From NCBI RefSeq assembly GCF_034190915.1, contig NW_026947484.1:210998657-211062656 (forward strand): a stretch of 64,000 nucleotides of DNA, in the 5' to 3' direction. A program made the translations under genes and the position numbers. This document shows positions 1-11,612 of the stretch, in pieces (the stretch's first letter is position 1; every line of letters starts with the position of its first letter). The stretch is from Cavia porcellus. Its lineage: Eukaryota; Chordata; Mammalia; Rodentia; Caviidae. The notes below the pieces were generated by a model that saw only the letters and a program-made list of their open reading frames with translations, was not told where the DNA came from and did not search any database.

Positions 1-312
1 GTCAGAACAGAACAATTTAAGCAACATAGTGTTTCACCACAAGATAACTCGACTTAATAGTAGTTACCATAGTGTCTCTTTCCTTGAAATATTTGAGTAT
101 AACTTCATGTACTATAACATCAAACATATCAAGACAGTGTGAAACCATTCAAGAGGATGAAAGTATTACAGGGTATTTAGAACCAGCTAATAGAAAACAA
201 AAAATGGTATCTATATTATCTCTTGGCCTATAAAAAATTTTGTTTATACTATCACATATAATAAAATCCAATAAGATACAATATGATAAAAGCAATGGAA
301 ACAGAAGAATTT
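1..312 (-). repeat. 3' UTR fragment of HAL1/L1 type, antisense, cut by window edge
   Basis: The sequence aligns by eye with the 3' UTR of the HAL1-type element on the minus strand at about 45,060-45,365. The shared order includes a stretch about fast-folding A/T-rich sequence with the words tagtgtttcaccacaag and gtattacagggtatttaga. Similarity ends near the word gaaacagaagaa, which I take as the 5'-truncation point. The 3' end lies to the left of the window. It carries no open reading frame. Confidence 0.75.
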
Positions 313-740
313 AAAAGTTCCCTTTCCTTAGGTTCTTTCTTAGACCCTGCTTAATGCATTATTCTAGTTTAAAGACAATCTCCCCTGGATAGGCTGTAAC
401 CTAATAATTAAACTCTAAAATTAACCACCACCAGCACATCTTAGATGAAATAGTAACAAACAGGGGCATTGGATATTATCAGGAAGAAAATATGGGTGGC
501 CGCTTAGCTTGTGTTTCTGTAATTGACCACAGAGTCACAGTTGGTATTTATAACTTTTTTTGTATCAATTCAGCTTTTAGGATTCACATTGTCTGTTAAT
601 TCAGTTAGTGGTAGGGCTAGACGTTTTGTACTACCAAGAAGAAAATTTAAAATAGAGTTTCTTATCTTTTGTCATTTCCAAAATGAAGCTGTTTATCAAT
701 TCTAGCATTAGGGATAGTTTTGGTCTTAGCAATACTTTTT
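313..740. other. Unique A/T-rich sequence, nothing recognised
   Basis: No repeat, exon or RNA gene is recognisable here. A 60-codon open frame at 523-705 has no family features and is treated as chance. Confidence 0.5.
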
Positions 741-851
741 TTTTTTTGTTTTGTTTTTGTCTTTCTCCTTTTTATCGGTACCAGGGATTGAACTCATGAC
801 TGCCTGCTTGCAAGGCAGGCGCTTATGCCGCTGAGCTAAATCCCCAGCCCC
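741..851 (-). repeat. ID-type SINE (tRNA-Ala-like), antisense
   Basis: Read on the minus strand, it begins ggggctggggatttagctcag (A-box region), has a B-box-like gttcaatccc stretch and ends gtaccgataaaaa plus an A-rich tail. The anticodon arm at 802-820 can still fold with a 6-bp stem and a 7-base loop carrying TGC, which matches a tRNA-Ala(UGC) origin. Confidence 0.9.
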
Positions 852-1371
852 AGCAATACTTATGAAAAGAGAAAAGTAAGCAGGGTTTTGTTTTGTACTT
901 CTCTGTGTACAATAAATGAAAGTCCTAGGTGAAAAATTTCAGCTGGATGCTGACCGCTGTGTGAAAGCCAAGCACATGTGGATCTGTTTACCAACGGGTG
1001 GCAGAGAAACATGCCAGGGCTTAAGGCAAGGAGCTGGTAAGCATGTTGTTTGTTATCTAAACTGAGAAGTTTGATTTTTGTTCACTAAGCTTGATCCAGA
1101 GAGAGTCAACAGGGCTATTGGCAAGCAAAAGCAATTTTGTAAATATAATTCATTTTGATAACTGATAAAGATTGGTGTAATACCCTCAAGGAATATTTGC
1201 ATTTCAATACAAGGTACATCAAAACATAAATGTTTTCAAAATTAAAAGGAGTATGACTTTTAATATTCCCTTACTGAGGGAATAACAATTGGCAGAATTA
1301 ATCCTTTTTCACCCATACCTGATTTTGAAAAAGTTCCAATAACTTATAAAACCATTCCACTGAATAAACTG
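852..1371. other. Unique sequence, nothing recognised
   Basis: No coding, RNA or repeat signal is visible in this interval. Confidence 0.5.
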
Positions 1372-1513
1372 TCATAGTGGCCCATATCTGTAGTCCCAGC
1401 ACTCAGTAAACTGGGGCAGGAGAATCATCATGAATTCAAGGTAAGCCTGGGCTACAAAGTAATCAAGGCCAGTCTGAACTACATAGCAAGACACTGTCTA
1501 AAAAAACCAAACC
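1372..1513 (+). repeat. B1 SINE
   Basis: A 7SL-derived B1 body with the words tagtcccagcactcag and ggcaggagaatcat. It has the typical internal duplication of the ttcaaggccagcctg block and a ctgtctaaaaa tail. It abuts an ID element in the same orientation. Confidence 0.85.
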
Positions 1514-1632
1514 AGGGGCTGGGGGTTTAGCTCAGTGGCATAAGTGTCTGCCTTGCAAGTGTGCAGTCGTGAGTTCGATCCCCGGTACCAATAAAAAAAG
1601 AAAAAGACCAAAAAAAAAAAAAAAAAAAGAAC
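1514..1632 (+). repeat. ID-type SINE
   Basis: tRNA-like head gctgggggtttagctcag, B box gagttcgatcccc, 3' end ggtaccaataaaa, then a long A tail. It lies directly behind a B1 element. Confidence 0.9.
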
Positions 1633-2815
1633 ACCAAACAAACAAAAAAATCAAACCAAACCGACATAAAAAACCACTCCACTAAATAGATCTGTAATAT
1701 AGATTATAATTAGTGGTGAACCAAGGGCTATCGCCGTATCTCAGGACATTCAGCACATGCTGAGACCCTATTGTCATACAGCTCAAAAGTGGCTCTAATA
1801 GTTTGTATTTCTATTATTAGCAGGGACAGAAAGTATGAATAGTGGGCAGTTTGGACATTTAGGACCTAGCACTCTAGTCTATTAGCCCAGATTGCATCTC
1901 AGATTATCCAGTCATCTACCAAATTCATGCCTGGTCCTTACGAGACCTGGCTCGGAGAGCTGGCGGTGATTTCCCAAGGTTTGTTTCATCTGCCAGTTTT
2001 GAAACACTTCTCAGTGCCTTTTTCACATTTGGGAAATTCTTCAGCAAGCTTAACTTGAGAAGCCAACTCAGTTAAGGTACAAAGAAGCACTAAACATTAG
2101 GGAATTCCCAGGGGCAAAAAGGGCAAATGGTGAGTAATATCATAAATGCTAGAGCCCAGAGAGAGGAGTCATGACATATGGAAAAATTGCTTTAGATTTG
2201 CCTTAGGAGTGAGAGATTGGGAAGCCTTTGGTGATCCTGGACAGAGCCAGAATACAAGGTGTGATAAAACTATATGGTAAAGGTTTAAAAATTTATTAAG
2301 GTAAAAGGCACAATGACATTAATCTCTCTGAAAATATTCTCCCGTACTTCAAACACACATTTCATTTTCTTTCCCACTTTCTGCAGCAGCTTTGGAAGTC
2401 CTCTTTTGTGAGTGTCTTTGTGAGGTGTGCCAGAAAATCTAGTGAAATCTGCTGGCAAGTGCCATCCGACAGAAAGACAGAGCTGTAAAAGCATTGGGGT
2501 GTGTCCTCATCTTAGTCACTGGATTTGGCTCTGCAAGTTCTGTTTCTTCTCCAAGTCAAAATGATCACGAAAGAGAAATCTTTTGAATTGAGTCAGGACA
2601 ATGAGGCAGCACAGCAATACAGCCTACGGTAAGATCCCATCTCCTTTGTTCCGACCCTCAGATTCGGAATTCACTACTGTGGGGACTCCACTAATTTGAC
2701 TTTGCTTTTGCACATTTGATGAGAATAAGATTTATTAAATAGTTGACTGAAAGGAGTTGTCAGAGAGAAACAATGAAACTACGTTAGAGAGTAAACTCTT
2801 CACAGAAACAAGTGG
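1633..2815. other. Unique sequence, nothing recognised
   Basis: The stretch holds no recognisable exon or repeat. A 69-codon minus-strand open frame at 2285-2494 has no family signature. Confidence 0.5.
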
Positions 2816-2908
2816 TACAGGCTGAGGACTTAGCCCAGCAGCATAAGCACCTGGCTGGTGAGCATGAGGTGTGAGTTCGATTCCTGGTGCCAAAAAACCA
2901 AACCAAAT
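2816..2908 (+). repeat. ID-type SINE, diverged
   Basis: It has the ID head (gctgaggacttagcccag), a B-box-like gagttcgattcc and a short A-rich tail. It is followed without a gap by a second ID copy in the same orientation. Confidence 0.8.
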
Positions 2909-3025
2909 GGGGCTGGGGATTTAGCTCAGCAGCATAAGTGCCTGCTTGGCAAACTCGAGGTATTGAGTTCAATCCCCGGGAACCAAAAAAAAACAAAAAC
3001 AAAAACAAAAACAAAACCAAACACA
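2909..3025 (+). repeat. ID-type SINE, second of a tandem pair
   Basis: A better preserved copy starting ggggctggggatttagctcag, with B box gagttcaatcccc and a caaaaacaaaaac tail. The head-to-tail arrangement suggests insertion into the A-rich tail of the first copy. Confidence 0.88.
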
Positions 3026-3577
3026 AGAGGTACACTGACCAAAATGAATGATGTTTACTTGTTGATCCTAGCAGACCCAGAAGGCCCATTTCCTTGAAAT
3101 GTTTTGTTAGCTGTAAATCTCAGTATTCTAAGTGCGTTGATTATGTTACACTATGGTAGCTAAATTTGTAATTTATTTCCGCCACCATTTCCCAATAAGT
3201 AGCTCATAACAAGCTTTTACTCTGAGCCTGATTTGGGACCACACAGCAGAGTTTAAGCTGCACAAACCTCAGCCTCAGAATCTTGCTCAAAACAACGGCA
3301 GCTTTCCGAAAGAGGCTGGCAGTAGCAGCAAGAGGCCTTTGTAGGAAGGAAGCAAAACGACTTAGGCCAATTATCTGGAAAGTCTGCCAAGTAAGAAGCC
3401 AGAGGAAACTGTAGGGTGGGTCAGGGAAACGGCTCCCTGAGAAGACCTTCCGCGCAGCTGTAAACAGCCTGACGGTCAGGACCGCCAGGGCTGACTGAGT
3501 GTGAGGAAGTGGACCCAGGACACAGCTAAAAGACCCGGGGAAATCCAGGCCTTTGCAAGGTGTTTGTCAGTTTGTAA
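3026..3577. other. Unique sequence, nothing recognised
   Basis: No feature is recognisable between the ID pair and the inverted L1 fragment. Confidence 0.5.
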
Positions 3578-4018
3578 ACATTACCTTTTTTCATATGTAT
3601 GTTTTATTAGATTATGCTTGCAGTACAAAATGATTACATTCCTAGTTGGTGCTTGGCCCATGTACAGAACACATCTTAATTCACTTTTTGTCCCCTTTCT
3701 TCCCTTAACCTCTCCACTCCTCCATCTGTTGATCCCCTGCCCATTTATAAAAGCTGTTTCTCCCCATTTCCTCTTACCTGTCCTATTACTTTGCTTTTTA
3801 TTTATATTTTGAGCTTCTCATATAAGAGAAATCACGCAATGTTTAATCTCACGTGTCTGATTTATTTTATATAACACTATGGTTTTCAAGGCATTTACTT
3901 TCCTACAAATGACTCAGGTTTGTCCTTGTTATGGCAGAATAGTACTCTGCTGTGTACAAATACATTTTCATTTTCCATTCAGCTGTTGATAGACATATAA
4001 CCACTTTCATGATTTAGC
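3578..4018 (-). mobile_element. Old L1, 3' part (ORF2 end and 3' UTR), antisense half of an inverted insertion
   Basis: Read on the minus strand it runs from gtctatcaacagctgaatgg (end of ORF2) through a 3' UTR to ctaataaaacatacatatg and the 3' end. The order matches the plus-strand L1 copy at about 17,890-18,345. At 4,019 the orientation flips to plus, as in a twin-priming 5' inversion. Confidence 0.75.
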
Positions 4019-4019
4019 T

Positions 4020-4620
4020 AGACTAATATCTAGAATATATAACCTCTCCCCCCCCCCCAAAAAATAGGCAACTACAGTGAACAGGCACTTCTTTGCAAAA
4101 GTACACATGGCCAACGAACACATGAAAAATGTTCAATATTTCTGGCCCTTAAAGAGATGCAAATTAAAACAACATTGATATTCCATCTTACTCCAGAAAA
4201 AAAGACTGTCATTAAGAAATCAACCAATAGCAGATGCTGGCAAGGAAAAGGAACCCTTTTACATACATTGCTGGGAATGTAGGCTCGTACAACCACTGTG
4301 GAGATCAATGTGGAGATTTCTCAAAAAACTAAGACTGGGAATTTCATTCAACTCAGTCATCCCCCCTCCTAAGTATCTTCCCAAAAGAATTAAAGACATC
4401 ATATTGCACAGATGCACGAACCCCCGTTTGTTTGTTTGTTTTGTTTTGTTTTGTTGAGACAGGATCTTGCCATGCAGTTTAGGCTGGTCTTGAACTCACC
4501 TTGTAGCCCAGGCAGGCCTCAAACTTATGGCAATCCTCCTGCCTCAGCCTGCCGAGCCCTGGGATTACAGGCGTGTATCCCCACGCCTGGCTGGAATCTT
4601 CATGTTTGTAACCTTTTCAT
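4020..4620 (+). mobile_element. Old L1, inverted 5' part (ORF2 C-terminal region)
   Basis: Plus-strand L1 ORF2 sequence from gactaatatctagaatata through aagagatgcaaattaaaac and ggaatgtaggctcg to about 4,611. The same order occurs in the L1 fragment at 17.2-17.9 kb. It is the segment expected just upstream of the 3,578-4,018 piece, but inverted. It holds an 11-C run near 4,048 and an antisense B1 inside it. All frames are broken. Confidence 0.72.
4427..4592 (-). repeat. B1 SINE inside the old L1, antisense
   Basis: Antisense B1 with gagacaggatcttgccatg, the duplicated ggctggtcttgaactcac block and the head word gggattacaggcgtg. It interrupts the inverted L1 part, so it is the younger insertion. 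Confidence 0.88.
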
Positions 4621-5611
4621 CGTGCAGAGAATGTAGGCCCAGATACAACAAGTCCACACAGCCAGAGCAGGTTCATCCTGACCACGCAGAGAGAAAGGAA
4701 ACACAGGATTAGCTCTGCAGCAGCATGGAGGGACGAAAATACCCTTTACTCTAGGGCACTTCTGCCAGTGAACCCCCTTCCATCGTGTAGGCCTAAAAGG
4801 GTTTTAAACTGAAATTTAAAAGAGTAGTTTAGTTCAGCTTAAAAGTGTACCCATTGGTGCCGGATGAGAGGTTTTATTTTAAAAGGTGAAAAACAGAACG
4901 AAGATTGTAGTTGCTGTATCTGTGTATGTGGATTTGCTCACCATACAAAACCTGTATTATAGACGCTTGGAACCCTCTCCCTTGTCTTCACGGCTGTAAC
5001 AGAACACGATGGACAGCATGTTTTATAAAGAAGGGAAGTTCCTAGGGTGGCTGTTCTGGTGTCCTGGGAAGCTGACGGTGTGCCAAGTCACAGTGGCAGT
5101 GAGGTAGGGAGGCTCCTGGGGAGGAAACTGGCCAGCTCCTCCTTTCCTTTCATCAGGAGCCCTCCAAGCACTCACCCCCAGGTCACAGAGCCAGCGGGAA
5201 GGCGGCACCCACGAAGGCTGTCACCCACTCAGGCAATCAGACTCCAACAGCACTTCGGGGAGGGACAGAGGAACCACCAAGCCTGGAGAGCGGGGATGGA
5301 GGGCAGCCAGCGCACTTGCTTGTTAAGTGTTTGCTCCAGGAAAAGCCTGGTGGGTCAGTGAAGGATAGGGAAGCAGAAAACGCTTTGCTGCCTGCTTACC
5401 TTTCAGACTTGGTGTCTATTCATCTCTGTCACGCATCTACTGATAATCCTGGAAATGAATTAAGATAATTGCATTTTTTAAAAAAAGTAATAAAATTGTA
5501 TGATTTTTCTATTTGGGATGCCATATTTTAGCCCTGAAACCTTAGGCCATCCCACCTGTTTGGTGGTTTACAGATGCTTCTCTCTCTGCTAGACTGGAAG
5601 CTTCTTTTAAA
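4621..5611. other. Unique sequence, nothing recognised
   Basis: A 104-codon open frame (5,047-5,361) overlaps a 61-codon minus-strand frame. Neither shows a domain, so neither is called. Confidence 0.5.
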
Positions 5612-5757
5612 TTTCTTTTGAGACAAGGTCTCACTGTGTATGGAATCCAGGCCGGCCTGCACTCACTATGCAACCAATGCTGGCCTCAAACTCGAAGTGA
5701 TCTTCCTGCCTTTAGCCTCCCAAGTGCAGGGATTACAGGCATGCACCACCCGACTGG
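5612..5757 (-). repeat. B1 SINE, antisense
   Basis: It contains gagacaaggtctcactgtg, then ctggcctcaaactcgaagtg, ctcccaagtgcagggattac and caggcatgcacc. The order is that of an antisense B1. Confidence 0.87.
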
Positions 5758-7786
5758 ACTGGAAACGTCTTGGGGTAAATTTCTGCCATCTTAACCCTCC
5801 ATGTGCATTACCCCCTCTTTTTCTTGCAAACAAACCATGAATAAATGAAAAGTGCTTTGATGCCACTGGTCCTATAACTAACTATTGGACGGGAACTAAA
5901 AATTGTGGAAAGGCAGCCAGGGCCCAGGCAGCAAAAATAAACTGGTGTCTGAAATTGTCATTTGGATATTATCCTAGTTACGTGAGAACAATTAGCAAGG
6001 AATTACAAAGAAAATGTAAAAGTAACCAAGTCTTTAAGGGAGCACGCCAAGGTGCAGATTAAAAGGCTTTCTCTGTTTACTACCACACTACCGTTGCTTA
6101 TGACTTCTGCTAAAGCATTCTACAAACCTGGAAACGGTCATCCCCACGTGCTTGGGTGTTTTGGAAAGTACTATATTAGTATCACCACCTCTAAAACATC
6201 AAAGAAATAAATGCATTCAAAACCAAGAATAAATACAATCACATAGTCTTTCGACTACTTGTGTCATTTTTGACTTAGAAGTCATAGACGGATGCTCATA
6301 GAGAAAACTGTACCATTAATCAGACCAGGCACAAATCTGACAGGTTGCGTGACTCTCAGGACCTCCAGCTGATGAACCAGGAGGAAACCGGGGCCATCTG
6401 GAAACCCAGAGCGAATTCTATCAGGTGAGCAGAGTGGGTGGAATTAATGACAGCATCGGAGGGAGCCCAGGGCACCTGACACGGAGGAGCCGCGCTGAAC
6501 GGTGCTTTATCTCACTTGCAGATACCCAGGGATCCTTGCTGGGCGGCTGTTTCTTAGGAATGACAGTGACTTTATATTCTCCCTCTCCAGCTAGAGCAAC
6601 TGTTCAAATTGCAGTTTCGAGAGGAGAACTGGTGACATCAGCAGCCCCTTCAACTGTTCTTGTTTGATTTCCTTTGGCCATGGAGCTCCTGGATCCCCAG
6701 CACTAATTACTCACCAGGAGACTCACGATTGGTGTGTGTCTGTCTCCCTCTGCATGTCTGTCTTTTCCTCCTGCACCAGTGCATGCTCTGGAAGCCCCGT
6801 TCCTGTGTCACTCCCGAGACACAAAGCTACAGAAAGTGACTGAGTACAGTGGTTTCCAGGGCGGCCCCTGGACCACCGCATCAGCACTGCCTGGAAATGT
6901 CTTGGAACCCAAATCCTCTCTTTTCAGCCCAGTTCTACTCAGTGAGAAACTGCAAAGATGAACCCAGCATTCTGTGGCTCAAACATGACCCCACCCCGCC
7001 TCCAAGGGATTCTGGTTCCTGCTAAGATTGAAAACTCCAGCCCCTTGAAATTTCATTTTCCATCTTTAAGGCTCTTGGTTACCCTTGGTCTATTTGTTAA
7101 TTTTGCTCTACTGTTTATTAATCATCTAATCTGTGTCTTGTGTTACATTTACCTCATAGTTAGTTTAAACCCTAATATGCCCACTTCTATACTGCACAGT
7201 AATATTTTATTGAAATATCAAGAAATAGTATGTTCCACGGGAGTGGAAATCCCTATGACCAAGATACCCTGTTATATGCCAAAGTGTTTGAAATCTGGTA
7301 AAGATTTTTGCAAGAAGCTCTCTTGCATTAATTATTTTTTGCTGGGTACCAGCATTATTCCCTGTAACTGGCAATTTAAAACAACATTGGTTATCTTCCT
7401 GCTTCTGCAGGTCAAGTGTCCCATGCAGCCAGGCTCAATGTCTCTGCAGTGAGACCTCTTCAGGACCTCAGTCAGGGTGTGACCAGTGCTGCAAACACCT
7501 TGCTCTCAAGCTCACACCCTGGGTCCTCGCAGAACCAAGCTCCTTGCAGGTTGTCCAGCTGAGGCATCGGTTTCTCAGAAGTTGGTCAGTTCCTTGCCAT
7601 GCGGGTCTCTCGCAGGAACTCACACGGGGGAGCAGGCTTCCCTTGGGAGAGCCAGGGAGGGCAGGCAAGAAGAAACTAACCTTTTGTGACCTAAGCTTGG
7701 AAATGATATTCTATCATCTTTACTGTGTTCTTTTCCAAAAAGCAATTCACTAGGTCTACCTTGTTCATTGTTAAAGTATTTGCATT
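5758..7786. other. Mostly unique sequence with one 164-codon open frame
   Basis: The longest open frame (6,958-7,452, plus) encodes a hydrophobic, Leu/Ile/Cys-rich sequence with no motif I recognise. It has no visible promoter or splice context and lies in A/T-rich DNA. I think it is chance or part of an unrecognised old repeat. Nothing else stands out. Confidence 0.4.
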
Positions 7787-7905
7787 ATCTGGGAGAGGTG
7801 ACACATGCTTGTAATCCCAGCACTCTGGGAGGCTGAGGCAGGAGGACAGCAAATTTGAGGCCAGCCTGCACTGTATATTAAAACCCTATCACACGTGCAC
7901 ACACA
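7787..7905 (+). repeat. B1 SINE, 3'-diverged
   Basis: It reads gtaatcccagcactctgg then gaggctgaggcaggaggac and gaggccagcctgcactg, then decays into a short CA-rich tail. Confidence 0.85.
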
Positions 7906-8157
7906 CATTTGGACCTGCATCTATACCAAAACCTATACTTTATGTTTTTACAAGGACACATGAGTTTCAATTCTCCATTATCCCGCCCTTATTTTTAGTA
8001 ACTCTCCGAAGTGCAGGTTTCAGTGCTCATGGCCCTGTGCAGTTGACCCTGCACTGAGCCCACGTACCTGTCCTAGACCTGACCTTACAGGAATATTTAT
8101 ACTGCTGGGATTCGGATGGTCATAGATGTTCACCTTCCTCATTTATTTCTATTTATT

Positions 8158-8315
8158 TATTTTTGGTTTGTTAAGTCAGGGTCTTGCCAGGTAGTTCAGG
8201 CTGGCCTGGAACTCACTATGTAGCTCAGGCTGGCCTCAGACTTACAGTGATCCTCCTGCGTCAGCCTCCCGAGTGCTGGCATTATAGACGTGTACCACCA
8301 CACCCACACCACCTC
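8158..8315 (-). repeat. B1 SINE, antisense
   Basis: Antisense B1 order: agtcagggtcttgccagg, duplicated aggctggcctggaactcac block, cctcccgagtgctggc, then accaccacaccc. Confidence 0.88.
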
Positions 8316-8787
8316 CTTGAATTCCAAGGCCTTGCATCTTCATGTGCCTGTCACCCTCATACTCCATTTTCTTGCTTTCTTCAGAATGCCTCTCTGCCTG
8401 TTTATTTCCTCCTTTGGTTTTGTTTATTTAAAAATTGTCTCCAGCTACAGGGAAATGGCTGCGTGGGGTTTTGGGGGTGTGCTCCTTAGAAGGAAGCAAG
8501 CTAAGCTGGCGGTTATGCTATGCCCTTTCCCTTCTACCTTGTTTCTACCTGAAATGCTGCTCAGTACCGCAGGAGCAGTGCCCCCTCGTCATCCTGCAGT
8601 CCTGAAGCGACAAGCAAGGGACTGAATCTGTAGTGAGAACGGCTGAGAGCCCGCCTTGCAGCCACGGTGGTGCCGGCCTTGGACTAGCCCTGGAGCAACT
8701 GGACTCAGGCCTCCTGCTTCATGGGAAAAATAAAGTGCTTACCCTTCAAGCTACTATCATTGGATATTTCATTATTCTGTAAAGAAT
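8316..8787. other. Unique sequence, nothing recognised
   Basis: A 111-codon open frame (8,290-8,625) starts within the antisense B1 and has no domain. No other signal is seen. Confidence 0.45.
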
Positions 8788-8968
8788 AATGAGCTGGGCG
8801 TGGTGGTGCACGCCTGTAATCCCAGCACTCTGCAAAGCTGAGGCAGGAGGATTACAAATTCAAACCCAGGTCCCGCAATTTAGCAACACAGTGAAACTCT
8901 GTCTCTGAAAGGGGTACAGATACAACTCAGTGTGAAAGTCGTGGGTTCAGTCCCCAGTCCTGCCAAAT
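8788..8968 (+). repeat. B1-dID dimeric SINE
   Basis: A B1 left monomer (gctgggcgtggtggtgcac, gtaatcccagcactctgc) is joined to a tRNA-like ID right half (ggtacagatacaactcag, gggttcagtccccag). This dimer type is known from squirrel-related and several other rodent lineages. Confidence 0.85.
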
Positions 8969-9345
8969 GATGTTAATAATATTTATTTGGCAGTAAACAA
9001 GCAGTACAGTAATGTAGAGTCCACATGCCAGGGGAAATACCAAGGGGCCAGGGGACAGGGTCACACTTAAAAGAGAAGTGAGGATGATCGCCAAAAGTTA
9101 TTCTGAAACAATGACCCTTGGCCCCGAGGCCTACTAACAAAGGTGTGGTTTCTGTCTAGGACAGACAGACAGTTGGGAGCAGATGTCCTTACAGACCTGG
9201 CTGTGGTCCGGGCAGTCTATGGGACAGTGCTTGTCATCATGAAAGTCCAGTTCTGTTTGCTCAATTGTTAGGGCCTGAACAAGCAGCTCCATTTTGATTC
9301 TCTGGGTTTTCCCCCTGCAGCCAAACCTAACTCCCAACACTAAAC
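8969..9345 (-). repeat. Possible solo LTR, antisense
   Basis: On the minus strand the segment begins tgttgggagttagg near 9,345. It includes a possible aataaa polyadenylation signal near 8,980 and ends near ttggca beside the B1-dID tail. The TG start, CA end and aataaa fit an LTR of about 375 bp. I do not recognise the family and found no clear flanking duplication. Confidence 0.3.
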
Positions 9346-11079
9346 CCTCAATCCTTTTGTTTAAAAATTTCTAAAGTCCTTCTTTCAGTCTCCTATCATC
9401 CTAATACTTATTTCAATTTTTAGTCACAAATTTATCTACAGGTATATTCTGTATTCAATTAATTTGGTTTAAAGAAAAGCTTGATTACCAAAATGACCTG
9501 TATTTTGTCATTTTTTAGCTCATACAAAACTGAGAGGTCACTTATTCACTGAATACTGTCTGAACAAATTATATTAAATTTGCTTGCTTGTTTCTCATCT
9601 ATGTCCCTGACCGAAAGAAGCCCACGATGAAAGGGATGGTGTCATGGTCTTCTCCGTGTCATCTTCAGCTAAGCAATGCCTGCCACGTAAGAGGCAAATG
9701 TGATGCTGATCAGAGATGGAAAAAGTCAGCTAAATTTATCTAATGTATGAGGGACCTGAACCCAGAGAGGTTATAGCTTATCCGGCACTATAAATCCATT
9801 CAACCGTTTGTGATCCGTAAGCACGATTAGTTCCTAAGATTCAACGGACGTGCGAAGAATGGAGATCAAAGCCAAGGGCTTCTGAGTGTTGGCCCCGGCT
9901 TTTTTCAGTGCAACGGACTGACGACTGCCTCTGATCAACTGCAAAATGATTCCTCACTAGAGAAATAATTGACAATTACAGCTTGTTCTCGCGTATATGT
10001 AAAATAAAGTTCAATTCATAGAAATGTCATTTAGACTTAACCTGACAGGAAGGAGGAGGAAAGGAAATTAGAAAACAGGGTGGGGAGAGGGCGACAGCTT
10101 GCACCTAGTGCCACTTTACCCGGTCCTCACAATAGTTCCCTCTCACCGTGAGCAGACCGAGCACTGGTCTGCTCTGCGTGCTCGCCTGGACTCTCAGCTA
10201 CCTAGTGGGGAGACTCTCGTTTTAAAATGTGTGCCCTTACTGGACCAGATACCACTGGGTAAGAATAAATTGTTATACTGTCTACAATTTGCCTCTAACT
10301 GACTTCATGAGCCTCAGAAGCTCAGTGTTGTTTATATCTAATGAGATTGTTCCTGCTACCTTTAAAATGGTTCCATGTTGTTCACTTCAGCCAGATGCTT
10401 CCTGGTTACACAATGTCCAAATCAGAACATTAAAATGATGAAGCAAGACATTGTGGGGTTTCCTCAATTCTAGTTCATGAGTCTAATCTACCATTTCTTG
10501 ACCACATAAGATCTGCTCGGTCTGTGCACTTGAGTTGGTTTAGCTGGTGGCTCACAAAAAAGGGAAAGTGTGAATTCAGAGAAGCAGCTGCCCTTCATGG
10601 GATGATATCACGCGGTCCCAAAATAAGCTTGGGCCAAGATTGCTCACTCTCCAGGGAACTGGTTGTCTTCTGAAAACGTCCTCACCGTACAACAATCACA
10701 TTAAAACCCTTCTCTGTTTCTGCGGGCTTTGGCTATCTGTGGTTTAACCTATTTGGGAAAGTCATGCCTCTTTTTCAGAGACAGTCTTTTGTGGAACATT
10801 AATATGTAAACCAGATACGAGAGGGAGGGCTCGGGCTTCCACGGGAGCCAGGAGGCCCGTCAGCTCCTCTCCAGCTCAAGCCGGAGCGAGGCTACTGGGA
10901 CCCCTCTGCAGAATTCGCACAGACGGTCCTGGGGTCCTGGCCAGCATGCAAGGCCGCGAAGCTAGGGCTCTTCTGGGGATGTGGCCGCCCTCTTGCTGCT
11001 ATGAAAACCAATCGTGTTCGGCAAGGGGGAAATAACAGTAACTGCCTTGCCCTGGGAACATCTGGTCAGAGGCAAGAGT
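9346..11079. other. Unique sequence, nothing recognised
   Basis: A short stretch near 9,750-9,790 (gaacccagagaggttatag) is faintly MIR-like but too short to call. No coding signal is seen. Confidence 0.45.
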
Positions 11080-11215
11080 GGTTCAGCTTAGTCCCTGCCC
11101 TGCCACTGCTCAGGTCTATTGCCTTGGCTGCAAATGCTCATCTGTGAAATGAGGATAACAGTTCCTGCCTACTTTATTTTTAAACATATTTGATAGTGAG
11201 GTTAAAAATTCCCTT
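11080..11215 (+). repeat. MIR-like fragment
   Basis: The words ctcatctgtgaaatgagg and ataacagttcctgcctac match the core order of mammalian MIR. The flanks are too diverged to set the ends. Confidence 0.55.
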
Positions 11216-11392
11216 TGATAAAAATACGATTACAGTGTAGGACGCCTTCCAGTATGGCTTCAGGAAGAAGGGCGGAGTTGGAGTTTTCATTCCAAAGTGG
11301 CTGTTATGTTACAAACCCCTGTTTGTAAGTGCAGTAAAATCAGATGCTTGTAACAGAAGGCTTGTTAGTGCCTGGCCTGGGGACAAGTGTTC

Positions 11393-11397
11393 CTTTC

Positions 11398-11448
<51 letters not shown>

Positions 11449-11470
11449 TTTCTTTCTTTCTCTTTTTTTG
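11393..11470. repeat. (TTTC)n microsatellite
   Basis: About 75 bases of near-perfect TTTC repeats run into the T-rich (A-tail complement) end of the adjacent antisense B1. It probably grew from that tail. Confidence 0.95.
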
Positions 11471-11471
11471 T

Positions 11472-11612
11472 CTTTCTGAGACAGGATCTCCTATGCAGTT
11501 CAAGCTGGCCTTGAGCTCACTTTGTAGCCCAAATTGGTCTTGAACTTGCAACAGTCCCGCTTCAGCCTCCCGAGTGCTGGGATTACAGGTGTGTGCCACC
11601 GCGTCCTGTTGA
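11472..11612 (-). repeat. B1 SINE, antisense
   Basis: It contains ctgagacaggatctcctatg, the duplicated aagctggccttgagctcac block and cctcccgagtgctgggatt. Confidence 0.9.

Noticed and set aside
741..851. Possible tRNA gene
   Set aside because: The tRNA-like head is part of an ID SINE with an A-rich tail. The T-arm does not pair properly and several copies exist in the window.
6958..7452. 164-codon hydrophobic open frame
   Set aside because: No motif, signal-peptide pattern or gene context was recognised, and the DNA is A/T-rich. Left as possible chance or old repeat.
11309..11599. 96-codon frame with Lys/Glu repeats
   Set aside because: It is the translation of the (TTTC)n repeat complement and an antisense B1.
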